The notes: a model not told the origin generated them from the sequence alone. A stretch of DNA of 20,867 nt from CAJUPY01 sp051871275 (GCA_051871275.1 JBJECR010000022.1:1-20867); one strand, 5' to 3'; shown: positions 7,368-17,047, counted from the stretch's first letter. Program-made: numbers and translations.

Positions 7368-9203
7368 ATGAAACTAATCCATAAAAGCATTACCGGATTT
7401 TTATTCCTCGCCGCTTCATTTTTTGCTAACGCTGAAAACGGTGTGGAAATAAATTTTCTCGGCACTAACAACACTCTCGTCAGAATCACAGGCGATGAAA
7501 AATACATCCTTCTCCCTATTCAAGATTCAAACGATGATGCAAAAATCAATGTTATTGTAGATGGCACACTGTTTGAAACCATCTATGCCAAACTCTCCAA
7601 ATCCAAAACAGATTTTTATGTTCCTTACGAAATTGACCGGTTCAAAGGGAAAAATGTAATCCTGGACGTTGTCACTTTCCAAGGACGAAGCACTGTACGC
7701 GAAGCTAAAACAGACGCTTGCTGGAAAGATATCAAACTTTCCGACAATTTTGACACAACTAACCGTGAACTACAGTTCCGCCCCGCCTTTCACCACACTC
7801 CTCTTTATGGGTGGATGAACGACCCGAACGGAATGTTTTACAAAGACAGTGAATGGCATCTTTTCTATCAACTGAACCCTTACGGCTCCAAATGGCAGAA
7901 TATGACGTGGGGACATTCTTCTTCAAAAGACCTCATTCACTGGGAGCATCAGCCTATTGCTATTCGTCAAAATGCACTCGGCACGGTTTTCAGCGGTAGC
8001 TCTGTAATAGACCATAACAATACTGCCGGTTTCGGTGAGGATGCGGTTATTGCTCTTTACACTTCCGCCGGCACAAGCCAAATGCAAAGCCTCGCCTACA
8101 GCAATGATAACGGCAAAACATTCAGCATCTATAATGGAAACCCTATCCTCACACTTGAAACTGAAGCTCGTGACCCGAATATGTTTTGGAACGAATATAC
8201 TAAGGAATGGAACCTCGTTCTCGCTCACGCATTAGAACACGAAATCATCTTCTTCACTTCTCCTGACTTGAAAAACTGGACTCTCAGCAGCAGCTTCGGT
8301 AAAGGTGAAGGTGCACAAGACGGCGTTTGGGAATGTCCGGATCTCTTTGAACTCCCCGTGCAAGGCACAGACCAGAAAAAATGGGTACTTATCGTAAACC
8401 TTAACCCCGGCGGACCTTTCGGCGGCAGTGCTACACAGTATTTTATAGGTGACTTTGACGGCAAAACTTTCACCGCTGACAAAAATGCCGAAGGTATAAT
8501 ACCAACTAAATGGCTTGACTATGGTAAAGACCACTACGCTACAGTAAGCTGGAGCGATGCACCTTCCGGCAGACGCGTTCTTATTGGCTGGATGTCTAAC
8601 TGGCAATATGCCGCAGACGTACCTACTCTGCAATTCCGCAGTGCCAACACTTTGCCCCGTGATATTACGCTGTTCCAAGACGAAAATGGTGAAATTTTTG
8701 CAGCTTGCTCTCCGTCACCGGAACTTCTCGCTCTTCGCGGAAAAATTTCAAAAAGCGTAAACCGCACAAATATAAACACTTCTTCTAAAAACTTCACACT
8801 TCCCTCTACCAATGGCTCAACTTGCGAAATTCTTTTAGATATTGATGCAGCTAAAGCTAATCAAGTAAACATCACTCTCTCAAACAAAAACGGCGAAAAA
8901 TCCGTCATTGAATACAACCGGGAAAAGCATACACTGCTCTTTGACCGCACCAGAAGCGGAATCACGGATTTCAGCACAAATTTCCCGGCTATCACAGTGG
9001 CTCCTACTTTTGAAAACACCGGCAAAATTTCACTCAGAATATTTATTGACCGCTCAAGCATTGAAATCTTTGGAAACGATGGCAAAACCGTCATGACAAA
9101 CCTCGTGTTCCCTAACTCTCCTTACACTAATCTCAAAATCAGCTCTGAAGGCGGAAAAGCAGTAATCTCCAATTTCAGAATCTTCTCTATAAAAGAACAA
9201 TAG
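7368..9203 (+). CDS. Secreted GH32 fructan hydrolase (exo-levanase/inulinase type) with N-terminal DUF4980-like domain
   Basis: A 611-residue protein that hydrolyses beta-fructoside links of levan, inulin or sucrose. Residues 1-22 are a signal peptide (FANA, then EN). There is no lipobox, so the enzyme is probably periplasmic. Residues about 24-125 form a beta-rich N-terminal domain like the DUF4980 region of Bacteroidales GH32 enzymes. The five-bladed propeller begins near 138. It has the nucleophile D152 in WMNDPNG (149-155), FSGS at 208, the transition-state stabiliser D269 in RDP, and the acid/base E322 in ECP. The beta-sandwich C-terminal domain ends near 611. All three catalytic carboxylates are present, so the enzyme should be active. 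Linkage preference (beta-2,1 or beta-2,6) cannot be read from the sequence. It is first in an operon with a sugar permease and a fructokinase, 39 bases before the permease. Confidence 0.95.
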   Translation: MKLIHKSITGFLFLAASFFANAENGVEINFLGTNNTLVRITGDEKYILLPIQDSNDDAKINVIVDGTLFETIYAKLSKSKTDFYVPYEIDRFKGKNVILDVVTFQGRSTVREAKTDACWKDIKLSDNFDTTNRELQFRPAFHHTPLYGWMNDPNGMFYKDSEWHLFYQLNPYGSKWQNMTWGHSSSKDLIHWEHQPIAIRQNALGTVFSGSSVIDHNNTAGFGEDAVIALYTSAGTSQMQSLAYSNDNGKTFSIYNGNPILTLETEARDPNMFWNEYTKEWNLVLAHALEHEIIFFTSPDLKNWTLSSSFGKGEGAQDGVWECPDLFELPVQGTDQKKWVLIVNLNPGGPFGGSATQYFIGDFDGKTFTADKNAEGIIPTKWLDYGKDHYATVSWSDAPSGRRVLIGWMSNWQYAADVPTLQFRSANTLPRDITLFQDENGEIFAACSPSPELLALRGKISKSVNRTNINTSSKNFTLPSTNGSTCEILLDIDAAKANQVNITLSNKNGEKSVIEYNREKHTLLFDRTRSGITDFSTNFPAITVAPTFENTGKISLRIFIDRSSIEIFGNDGKTVMTNLVFPNSPYTNLKISSEGGKAVISNFRIFSIKEQ

Positions 9204-9242
9204 ACTTAACAAATTACCTTTTAATATTAAATACCTGGCATA

Positions 9243-10427
9243 ATGAAATCTGAAAACTCTCTCGGCAGCAAAGTCTCTATGATGCAAATTATTCCCGTGA
9301 TGCTCTGCTTCTTCGCTATGGGCTTCGTGGACCTCGTAGGAACTGCATCTAATTACGTGCAAAAAGACCTTAACCTCACAGATGCGGAAGCAAACATCTT
9401 CCCCTCTCTCGTTTTCTTCTGGTTTCTTCTCTTCTCCGTACCCACAGGAATGTTGATGAACAAAATAGGACGCAAAAAAACAGTTCTGATTAGCCTCGCA
9501 GTAACTGCTGTTTCACTCATTATTCCTGCTTTTGGAAACGACTACTACACCATGCTCATAGCATTCTCTCTCCTCGGAATAGGTAATGCTATTATGCAAA
9601 CATCTCTCAACCCCCTCGTTTCAAACCTCATCAGCAGCGACAAACTCGCATCCACTCTCACATTCGGGCAATTCGTGAAAGCTATTGCATCTTTCCTCGC
9701 TCCGATTATCGCCTCTTGGGCTGCAGTAACGGCAATGCCTACATTCGGTCTTGGCTGGAGATTCCTCTTCGTGATTTTCGCTGTGGTTTGTTGCCTTTCC
9801 GTTGCATTCCTCGGTGCTACACCTATTAATGAAGAAAAACCGGACAAAGCTTCCGGCATCACGGATTGCATAAAACTCCTTGCCAATCCGTTCATCTTGA
9901 TTTGCTTCCTCGGAATTATGTGCCACGTAGGAATAGACGTGGGCACAAACGCTACTGCCCCTAAAATCCTTATGGAACGCGTAGGCATGGCTGTTGAAGA
10001 TGCCACATTCGCCACAAGTGTTTACTTCATCTTCCGTACTGCCGGTTGCTTCCTCGGTGCTATCATTCTCCGATACATCTCTCCCAAATTCTTCTTCGGA
10101 CTCAGCGTACTGATAATGCTCGCCGCAATGTTTCTCCTCTTCTTTGCAGACTCTATCACTACAATTTACATCGGCGTGGCTATGATAGGATTCGGAAACT
10201 CAAACATTTTCCCAATCATCTTCTCACAAGCCATCACTGCACTCCCTGAAAAGAAAAACGAAGCTTCCGGACTTATGATTATGGGACTTTTCGGTGGCAC
10301 TATATTCCCTCTCGCAATGGGATACGCATCAGATGCAGTAGGACAAATCGGTGCTATAGCCGTGATGACTATAGGGGTTGCTTACCTTCTCTATTATACC
10401 GCAAACATAAAAAATTTCAAAAAATAA
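9243..10427 (+). CDS. MFS sugar permease, FucP/GlcP-like (probable fructose importer)
   Basis: A 394-residue integral inner-membrane protein with about twelve hydrophobic segments. The loop between segments 2 and 3 has the MFS signature GMLMNKIGRKK (69-79). The opening motif GFVDLVGTASNYVQKDL resembles the FucP branch of proton-linked sugar symporters. Placed between a periplasmic fructan hydrolase and a fructokinase, with gaps of 39 and 27 bases, it most likely carries free fructose into the cytoplasm. The substrate is inferred from context. Confidence 0.9.
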   Translation: MKSENSLGSKVSMMQIIPVMLCFFAMGFVDLVGTASNYVQKDLNLTDAEANIFPSLVFFWFLLFSVPTGMLMNKIGRKKTVLISLAVTAVSLIIPAFGNDYYTMLIAFSLLGIGNAIMQTSLNPLVSNLISSDKLASTLTFGQFVKAIASFLAPIIASWAAVTAMPTFGLGWRFLFVIFAVVCCLSVAFLGATPINEEKPDKASGITDCIKLLANPFILICFLGIMCHVGIDVGTNATAPKILMERVGMAVEDATFATSVYFIFRTAGCFLGAIILRYISPKFFFGLSVLIMLAAMFLLFFADSITTIYIGVAMIGFGNSNIFPIIFSQAITALPEKKNEASGLMIMGLFGGTIFPLAMGYASDAVGQIGAIAVMTIGVAYLLYYTANIKNFKK

Positions 10428-10454
10428 TAAACCTACATAAAACCAAAAATCATC

Positions 10455-11336
10455 ATGAACAATCTCATCATTGGAATGGGTGAAGCCCTCTGGGACGTTC
10501 TCCCTACAGGTAAAAAAATTGGCGGAGCTCCTGCAAACTTCGCTTTCCACGTTTCTCAATTCGGACTCCCAAGTTGCGTGGTTAGTGCAATAGGTGATGA
10601 CACCCTCGGAAATGAAATTATTGAAAACTTTACATCTAAAGGACTTAATCAACACATAGAAAAAGTACCATACCCTACAGGAACGGTACAAGTTGTGATA
10701 GACCAAGCCGGAATCCCACAATACGACATAAAAGAAAACGTCGCATGGGACAATATCCCTTACACGGAAGAACTTGAAGCACTCGCAAAACAAACAAAAG
10801 CTATATGCTTCGGTTCACTCGCTCAACGTAATATCGTGTCCAGAACCACTATAAACAAATTCCTTGACGCAATGCCTAAAACAGACGAAACGCTGATAGT
10901 GTTTGACGTAAACCTTCGCCAAGGATTCTACAACAAAGAAATCCTCTGCAATTCTATGCAGAAATGTAATATCCTCAAAATAAACGACGAAGAACTTGTC
11001 ACTGTCAGCCGTATGTTCGGCTATCCGGGAATAGACCTCCAAGACAAATGCTGGATTTTACTCGGTAAATACAACCTCAAAATGCTCATCCTCACTTGCG
11101 GTATTAACGGAAGCTACGTTTTCACTCCGGGAAATGTTTCATTCTACCCTACCCCTAAAGTTGAAGTGGAAGACACAGTAGGTGCCGGCGACTCTTTCAC
11201 CGCTGCATTCATAGCATCAATCATTAAAGGCAAAGAAATCAAAGAAGCACACCGCCTCGCTGTTGAAACCTCTGCTTTCGTATGCACAAAGAAAGGTGCT
11301 ATGCCTATTCTCCCGGAAGAATTCACCAAAAATTGA
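10455..11336 (+). CDS. PfkB-family fructokinase
   Basis: A 293-residue cytoplasmic sugar kinase that should phosphorylate incoming fructose. The N-terminal sugar-binding stretch includes KIGGAPANFAFH (21-32), typical of fructokinases. The NxxE-like KINDEE occurs near 175-180. The C-terminal PfkB signature DTVGAGDSFTAAF (240-252) has the catalytic base D246 and the anion-hole Gly-Ala-Gly. Length and motifs are complete. It is the last gene of the GH32-permease-kinase operon, and a strong terminator-like hairpin follows about 110 bases downstream. Related PfkB kinases act on ribose or other sugars; fructose is favoured here by its neighbours. Confidence 0.93.
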   Translation: MNNLIIGMGEALWDVLPTGKKIGGAPANFAFHVSQFGLPSCVVSAIGDDTLGNEIIENFTSKGLNQHIEKVPYPTGTVQVVIDQAGIPQYDIKENVAWDNIPYTEELEALAKQTKAICFGSLAQRNIVSRTTINKFLDAMPKTDETLIVFDVNLRQGFYNKEILCNSMQKCNILKINDEELVTVSRMFGYPGIDLQDKCWILLGKYNLKMLILTCGINGSYVFTPGNVSFYPTPKVEVEDTVGAGDSFTAAFIASIIKGKEIKEAHRLAVETSAFVCTKKGAMPILPEEFTKN

Positions 11337-11444
11337 TAGTAATGTTTTTTCATATATCGTGAACCTCTCATAATCAAAAAACATAGCAGGTTTACAAAAA
11401 ATTTGGGTTTAGTAATTAGAGCTTGTTTTGGGTTAGCAAGCATT

Positions 11445-11490
11445 AAGAGGATGTATCAAAAGTGTGTTATTTGGTACATCCTCTTTGTTT
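11445..11490 (+). terminator. Terminator-like hairpin after the fructokinase operon
   Basis: AAGAGGATGTA (11445-11455) pairs perfectly with TACATCCTCTT (11475-11485) around a 19-base loop, and TGTTT follows. The T-run is short and the loop large, so it may be a weak terminator or a 3'-end stabiliser. A smaller hairpin, GCGTATT/AATACGC (11512-11532), follows before the next terminator. Confidence 0.55.
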
Positions 11491-11544
11491 CATAGTGTCA
11501 TCATATTAAGGGCGTATTAAAATTAAATACGCTCTCTTTATGCA

Positions 11545-11584
11545 AGAAAAAAGGGCATACCGAATATTTGGTACGCCCTTTTGA
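11545..11584 (-). terminator. Bidirectional intrinsic terminator between the convergent fructokinase and LRR genes
   Basis: AAGGGCATACC (11551-11561) pairs with GGTACGCCCTT (11570-11580) around an eight-base loop, with one mismatch (A opposite C) in the stem. T-runs follow in both directions: TTTTTTC on the minus strand and CTTTT on the plus strand. On the minus strand it lies about 20 bases after the stop of the LRR gene. Confidence 0.75.
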
Positions 11585-11601
11585 GATATGAAGCGTTTAG
11601 C

Positions 11602-14600
11602 TTATTTCACTGCGAGTTTTGTTACATAGTTGCCAACTTTGACGATGTAGAAGCCCGGAGTTACGGCAATTGTTGCATTTGAGGCTTCTAATGAAGTTAT
11701 AAGCTGTCCGTTTGCGGAGTAAACGGTGATTACTGTTTGTTCATCGGAAGCTACATTGATATTGCCATTTGCAGCAAATATTCGAGTGCTGCCTGCATCT
11801 ACGTTCTCAATGCCTGTAGGTATGTCGTCTGCTTCAGACAATGCCGTGAATTTCAAAGCATCACCCTCTTTTGATACAATACCTTTGAAACAATGCCATC
11901 CGTCAGTGCTTAAATCAAGGGTTGCAGGATCGTAATATACATTCGTCGTAAGATATGATGCACCTTTTTCTGCAGACTGAAGTACGAAATAGTGTTCATC
12001 AGTGTTTATATTCTCCGTACTCATATAGCCCGTAAATGAGCAATATTCAGCAGGTTGTGGAGCCACGAGCCAGATATTTTTCACCTCTGCATTATCAGCT
12101 TGGATATTGAAATGAGCCACACGGAAGTCGTTGATGTTCATGCAGCTCTCTTTAGCGGAATTTACGCCTTCAGGGAATGTGATTACGGGGAATGAAGTGT
12201 TGGAAACTACATTTGCAGCGTTGCCGCTTTCAATTTCCTGTCCCACATAGTCTGATGTCAAGCCGGAGATTGCTACCCAGTCTTCCTGGTTGAAGTTGCT
12301 TTCGTTGTCACTTCCGGGTTCGGATTTCTTATCTTCGTTGAAAGTGTTCTTGGAAGAACCGCTATTGCCCATAGTGGAAGCGTAGAGGTAAGTACCGTAG
12401 AAATAATGTCCATAAAGGGTTGTGTTGATTCGATAACTTTCATCAGCACTTGCAGTCAAAACTTTGTCAAGTCCGTTCTCGGTAGCAACGTATTCGTCTG
12501 CAATATCTATCTTCAAGCTTACTATTATAACGCTGTTTTCTGCAGGCTGAAGTGACGGAAGTGAAGAAAGAGTTTCGGTTTCAGCTTCGGATTGTAAAGC
12601 GAAGATATAGAGATATTGAGCTTTAGGAGTAGAAAATTCGTATTTCATACCCGTAAGGTCATTGGCATCAACAGGTTCTCCGTCACCGAGGAGAATTGTG
12701 AGGCGTGCTTTACCGTAGTTGGCGTATGCATTAAATGTAATGCTACCTGTGCCTTTCACTTTTACGGCAATACCGTTGAAATTAGTGACTGTTTCCTGAT
12801 TTTCCTGTATATCTCTGTTGAATTGGCGAATATCATCAACAGACGACATTTTGTTGAGCACTAATCCGCCATATTGGTTATATCCGCTTTTGATGTCAGT
12901 GATGCTATAGTAGATGTTGTCTATCACCACATTGTCAAGAGTCTCATTTTCGCCAAGTGTAGTGAAATCCACATCTTTTGTTCCTTGCGGAATGTTCTGA
13001 ATATCAACAATTTTACTTGGTTCCGGTTCGGGAGCTACGTATGTATATTCAAAAGTAGCAGATTCGCTGCAACAATACTCATCGCTGATATAAGCCACCA
13101 CTTTGCATGTAGAATCTATTGTAATTGGTGTGGTGTAAGCGTTAACGGTGTGAACATCTGTAGAAACATCGCCTTCGCCAACAATGTAATAATAAATTGT
13201 TCCGGACTCTTGGGAATTAGTGAGTGTCAACGCAAACGGATAGTTAAACACACCTTCTGCACGAGAAGATTCCGGACTGCTAAGAGTGCGTTCACCGAAT
13301 CCTTGCTCGATAGTGCTGAAATTACTCCACGGTCCAGTGTTTTTATAAGCCTCGAGGCTACCAAATGGCACAGTGAGTGTAACACCGTCGTATGAGTAAA
13401 AGGCTGAAGAGGGGCAGGCATCTTCGGTGAGAGGCACTGTGCGTTTGTTGATTACGGCTGTTAACAAATCGCAACTTGAAAACGCATCAGCACCAATGGA
13501 TGTCAATCCTTCGGGAAGAATAACACCGCTGAGATATGGCAGAAATCCGAAAGCTTTTTCTTCAATAGCTACCACATCAGCAGAATTGTATGTTGCGGGA
13601 ATTTCTACTATATCTGTGAAATCCTCTTCAAGAGCATAATCACCTTTGCGGATAGAGTAGCCGCCGGCCGCTTCATTATATGTATAAATGTACATTGCAG
13701 GACGTTTGAGACCGGTAAATTTTTTCCAAATTGCGTTGCCGGCAAAATCGCGGTATTTATTTTCGGGCACATCTACCAAGGTTTCGGCATAGTGCGTTGC
13801 ATCAAAGGCATCCTCGCTTTCCACTGTAGGAGGATTATATGATGAAGTTTTGAAATTGAGTGATTTCAAGGCTGTGCAGCCTGTGAACGCCTGAGAACCT
13901 ATTGAGAATGTGATAGGAGTTTCAGATGTAGAATTGAAATTGACCGATGCCAATGCCGTGCAGCCGTTGAACGCATTGGGTCCAATGGATGTAAGGTCGG
14001 CGAAATCCAAACTTGTCAAACCTGTGCAACCTTCAAATGCGTTTTCTCCAATTGTGGAGACATTGGAGATGCCCTGCGTTTTGGTGAGTGCTGTGCAACC
14101 TTTGAAAGTTGCTTTGCCAATAGATGTAACATTCGTGAAATCAAACTCCTCCAAAGCAGTACAGCCTCGGAAAGCGGTCTCGTTAATTGAAAACTCTGTC
14201 TGCGGGAGAGATAGTGTTGTAAGGCTTGTGCAGCCATCGAAGCAGGAGTAGCCGATTTTTGATATCTCAGGGGTACATTCAGAAGTAACGCTTACGAGAC
14301 TTTTACAATCTGTGAAGACACTGTCCATATCGTTGTCCTGACCATTGCCCTTGAGGCGATAGAACTTTACAGTTTGTAAGTTGTAGCAACGTTTAAAAAT
14401 ATCAGGGTTCATTACTGTATAGTCTTCGCCGGAGCCGGTAAAAGTAACGGTTTCAAGAGCAGTGCACTCTTGGAATGTATAAAGCCCGTCGAACTGCACT
14501 TTGCCTTTCGCTGTTATGGTTGTTAGATTCTCGCAGGCAGCAAATGTGTAATATCCCGTCAAATAGAACGGCTTATCCTCATCCAATTCTATTTTGGTAA

Positions 14601-15477
14601 GGTCGAGAATTTCGAGACCGGAACGATAGAATGCTATTTGTTCGATTTTGCGAGTGTTTTTAGGAAATTCAATTGACTTGAGGTTTGAGCAATAGCCGAA
14701 AGTACCCATAGGGATAATAAAGTCACCGGGAGTGTCTTTTGGCAGTGTTACCTCGCTGAGGTTTGCGCAACCCCAGAAAACATTATTGTAAAAGCAGTAA
14801 ACATTGTTGGTCCAGAAATCCACTCCGTCCTCAAACACAACCGATTTGAGACCACCGATACAGTTACTTTGACTATCGATAAGGGCACAATTTCTGAATG
14901 CATATTCACGAATTACTTTCAAACTTTTTGGCAATGTAATTGACTCGAGGCTTTTACATAATTCAAAGGCGGAAACTCCAATACTTATAAGGTTGCTGCT
15001 CAAGTTAATACTCCGGAGATTAGTACAGCCATAGAAAGAATAATGTCCGATGGTTTCGACACTTTCGGGAAGGTTGAGTTCTTGGTCTTCACTTCCAAGC
15101 ATATTACAATATTTGAAGCAATTATCGCAGATGTATTTCACATGGCAGTCCTCAGGGAAAAATATCTCTCTGAGTTCCTTGAGTGAGTCAAATCCGGACA
15201 ATGCTACAACAGGATTGCCATCCCCTAGGTATATTGACGGCACGTAAAGCTGGAACTCTTGATCCCAGTTAGGTCCGCCATACTTGTTAGGGCTTATTAT
15301 GTAACCTTTTAGGTCATTGCTGTATTCGAATTTGAACAGCCCCTCCTGATAATCCAAGTCGTCATAAAACTCATCATAAAACTCACTTTGGGCACGGGCG
15401 GGCAGAGCTGAGGTTATAAACAACAAGGCAAATAGCCATACAGATTGTCTTAATGAAAATTGTAATTTTGCTAACAT
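11602..15477 (-). CDS. BspA-like leucine-rich repeat surface/secreted protein with C-terminal sorting-type domain
   Basis: A 1291-residue protein. Residues 1-29 are a signal peptide (ARAQ). From about 85 to 550, and again at 630-710, are BspA-type LRR_5 repeats; the clearest are at 400-540, with units of the form SIGxxAFxGCTxLxxLxF. Residues about 730-815 resemble a chitobiase/hexosaminidase C-terminal beta-sandwich (FALTLTNSQESGTIYYYI), followed by a Pro-Glu linker. The next 400 residues are acidic, beta-rich and not recognised. The last 70 residues (INVASDEQTVITVYSANGQL to the end) look like the C-terminal domain of type IX secretion or similar sorting systems. BspA-like proteins often bind host or matrix proteins; that role is not shown here. 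Minus-strand TAACTTTG at 15547-15540 is a likely -7 box, with about 55 nt of leader. Confidence 0.88.
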   Translation of the reverse strand: MLAKLQFSLRQSVWLFALLFITSALPARAQSEFYDEFYDDLDYQEGLFKFEYSNDLKGYIISPNKYGGPNWDQEFQLYVPSIYLGDGNPVVALSGFDSLKELREIFFPEDCHVKYICDNCFKYCNMLGSEDQELNLPESVETIGHYSFYGCTNLRSINLSSNLISIGVSAFELCKSLESITLPKSLKVIREYAFRNCALIDSQSNCIGGLKSVVFEDGVDFWTNNVYCFYNNVFWGCANLSEVTLPKDTPGDFIIPMGTFGYCSNLKSIEFPKNTRKIEQIAFYRSGLEILDLTKIELDEDKPFYLTGYYTFAACENLTTITAKGKVQFDGLYTFQECTALETVTFTGSGEDYTVMNPDIFKRCYNLQTVKFYRLKGNGQDNDMDSVFTDCKSLVSVTSECTPEISKIGYSCFDGCTSLTTLSLPQTEFSINETAFRGCTALEEFDFTNVTSIGKATFKGCTALTKTQGISNVSTIGENAFEGCTGLTSLDFADLTSIGPNAFNGCTALASVNFNSTSETPITFSIGSQAFTGCTALKSLNFKTSSYNPPTVESEDAFDATHYAETLVDVPENKYRDFAGNAIWKKFTGLKRPAMYIYTYNEAAGGYSIRKGDYALEEDFTDIVEIPATYNSADVVAIEEKAFGFLPYLSGVILPEGLTSIGADAFSSCDLLTAVINKRTVPLTEDACPSSAFYSYDGVTLTVPFGSLEAYKNTGPWSNFSTIEQGFGERTLSSPESSRAEGVFNYPFALTLTNSQESGTIYYYIVGEGDVSTDVHTVNAYTTPITIDSTCKVVAYISDEYCCSESATFEYTYVAPEPEPSKIVDIQNIPQGTKDVDFTTLGENETLDNVVIDNIYYSITDIKSGYNQYGGLVLNKMSSVDDIRQFNRDIQENQETVTNFNGIAVKVKGTGSITFNAYANYGKARLTILLGDGEPVDANDLTGMKYEFSTPKAQYLYIFALQSEAETETLSSLPSLQPAENSVIIVSLKIDIADEYVATENGLDKVLTASADESYRINTTLYGHYFYGTYLYASTMGNSGSSKNTFNEDKKSEPGSDNESNFNQEDWVAISGLTSDYVGQEIESGNAANVVSNTSFPVITFPEGVNSAKESCMNINDFRVAHFNIQADNAEVKNIWLVAPQPAEYCSFTGYMSTENINTDEHYFVLQSAEKGASYLTTNVYYDPATLDLSTDGWHCFKGIVSKEGDALKFTALSEADDIPTGIENVDAGSTRIFAANGNINVASDEQTVITVYSANGQLITSLEASNATIAVTPGFYIVKVGNYVTKLAVK

Positions 15478-15826
15478 AATTTTAAGAAAATTTTAAGTCT
15501 ATAAGTATTGAAAAAGAGTGCTAATGTCACTAATTTTTGCAAAGTTACACATAATCTTTGAAAATTCGCGCCATTAAGAATTCTTTTTTAAGAGCCTGCT
15601 TTATAAGAAATGTTAAATAATGAGGAAATCACAACTTAATACTTAAAAACTATTATTTTTATTCAATTAACAAATTTTAACTTGTTAAATTATCATTACA
15701 TAATATAATATTTAGTAACTTTGCACGAAGAAAAACCATGTGCTAATATTCTGAACAACTATACATTATTTTTCATTATCATACTTATATTCTAAGAATT
15801 ATCAATAACTTAATAAACTATACATT
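15478..15826. promoter_or_regulatory. Divergent promoter region between the LRR and starch-binding-like genes
   Basis: This 349-base AT-rich gap holds no gene. The minus-strand box TAACTTTG (15547 to 15540) serves the LRR gene. The plus-strand box TAACTTTG (15716-15723) serves the gene at 15827. The two boxes are identical, and no convincing -33 TTTG is present at either. The plus-strand leader of about 100 nt contains AACTATACATTAT twice (15757-15769 and 15816-15828), the second copy running into the start codon. Confidence 0.55.
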
Positions 15827-17047
15827 ATGAAAAAATTTTACAACTTCTTTTTAGTTGCAGTATGCCTTTTTGCAACTTCTTTCGCTTACGCTGCTACGCG
15901 TACCGTGTATTTTGATGACAATGAATGGAATTGGTTTACACAATCAGAGGGACTTTATGTGTATTTGTTCAGTACATCTGACAATTCTATAAAAAATGCT
16001 GATTGGCCTGGTGTTAAAGTTGAAGAATCCCAAAAGGAAGGGAAACTTTTTAAAATTATCATTGAAGATGACAGATACGATAGAATTATGTTCAGTTGTA
16101 AAGGCACTGGGTATCAGACACCGGATGGAGGTGAAGTAATATACGATAATGGCGGTTATAAAACTACCGGATACGGATGTCAACTAGGTCAGGTTTATTT
16201 TGATAACTCTCAAACTGATTGGAACAATGTAGATTTACATAATTGGGACAATAAGATAACAGCTAGTCCAGTTGAAACTAACATTAACTCACTCAAATCA
16301 TGGTTAGTTTCTGTTGGTTCATCATACATTTTTTACGAGGGGAACAATGATTGGAGCAAAGGTCAAACAGCAACGTACTCAACAATAGAAGACAAGATCT
16401 ATTATTTTGTATCAAGTGATTATGAAAGTGATAAGACAAATAACAATTACCAATATAAATTTATACCACTTAACGTTTATGCAATTGGAAGCATAGGCTT
16501 CAAAGACGGAAGTTCAGATTTTCAATGGAAACCAAATTACGATGGATTCAAATTTTCTTATATTGGTAGTGGAAAATATGAATTTAAGAACGTTGCAATG
16601 TATGTAGATAATAAAGATAATGGTAGCTTTGCAAAATTCAGATTTCACACAGAATTAAGCGATGACTGGAATTCATTAGGCACTCAATATATTCCTCAAA
16701 ATGCAGATGAAATTCTCAAAGTCGGTGTTGGTTATATAGACAGTAATGTAAACAGTGTTACAGGTGGTACTGATTCAAGTTGGAAAGTAGAAACAGGACA
16801 AGTAAAAGATAAAGATGGTAATGTTATCTCAGAATATTATGTATATGATTTAACACTTGACTTATTCAACAACAAGCTTAAAATTGACGGTACTAAACAC
16901 ACCACAGGCGTAGAATCAATCTCAGTAGAAAACAGCACAGCACCTGTAGAATACTTCAACCTCCAGGGTGTAAGAGTAGAAAATCCTGAAAACGGACTTT
17001 ACATTGTTCGTCAGGGCAACAAGGTTAGCAAACAGCTCATCCGATAA
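15827..17047 (+). CDS. Secreted starch-binding-module-like protein with C-terminal sorting-type tail
   Basis: A 406-residue protein with a signal peptide at 1-22 (AYA, then ATR). Residues 24-118 resemble a starch-binding (CBM26-like) module: VYVYLFSTSDNSIKNADWPGVKV, with W60 and several exposed aromatics. A second related start, QVYFDNSQTDWNNVDLHNWD, occurs at 122-141, but the rest of that module is divergent. Residues about 215-355 form another aromatic-rich beta region (KFSYIGSGKYEFKNVAMYV) like SusE/SusF-type ligand-binding domains. The end, VEYFNLQGVRVENPENGLYIVRQGNKVSKQLIR (374-406), is the short C-terminal tail common on secreted Prevotella and Bacteroides proteins. No catalytic domain is seen, so a binding role is inferred. 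The middle of the gene is noticeably more AT-rich than its last 150 bases. Confidence 0.75.
   Translation: MKKFYNFFLVAVCLFATSFAYAATRTVYFDDNEWNWFTQSEGLYVYLFSTSDNSIKNADWPGVKVEESQKEGKLFKIIIEDDRYDRIMFSCKGTGYQTPDGGEVIYDNGGYKTTGYGCQLGQVYFDNSQTDWNNVDLHNWDNKITASPVETNINSLKSWLVSVGSSYIFYEGNNDWSKGQTATYSTIEDKIYYFVSSDYESDKTNNNYQYKFIPLNVYAIGSIGFKDGSSDFQWKPNYDGFKFSYIGSGKYEFKNVAMYVDNKDNGSFAKFRFHTELSDDWNSLGTQYIPQNADEILKVGVGYIDSNVNSVTGGTDSSWKVETGQVKDKDGNVISEYYVYDLTLDLFNNKLKIDGTKHTTGVESISVENSTAPVEYFNLQGVRVENPENGLYIVRQGNKVSKQLIR

Noticed and set aside
8232..10015. Long antisense reading frames over the GH32 and permease genes
   Set aside because: They run opposite to genes with complete catalytic or transporter motifs and encode no recognisable domains. 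They arise from the codon bias of the sense strand.
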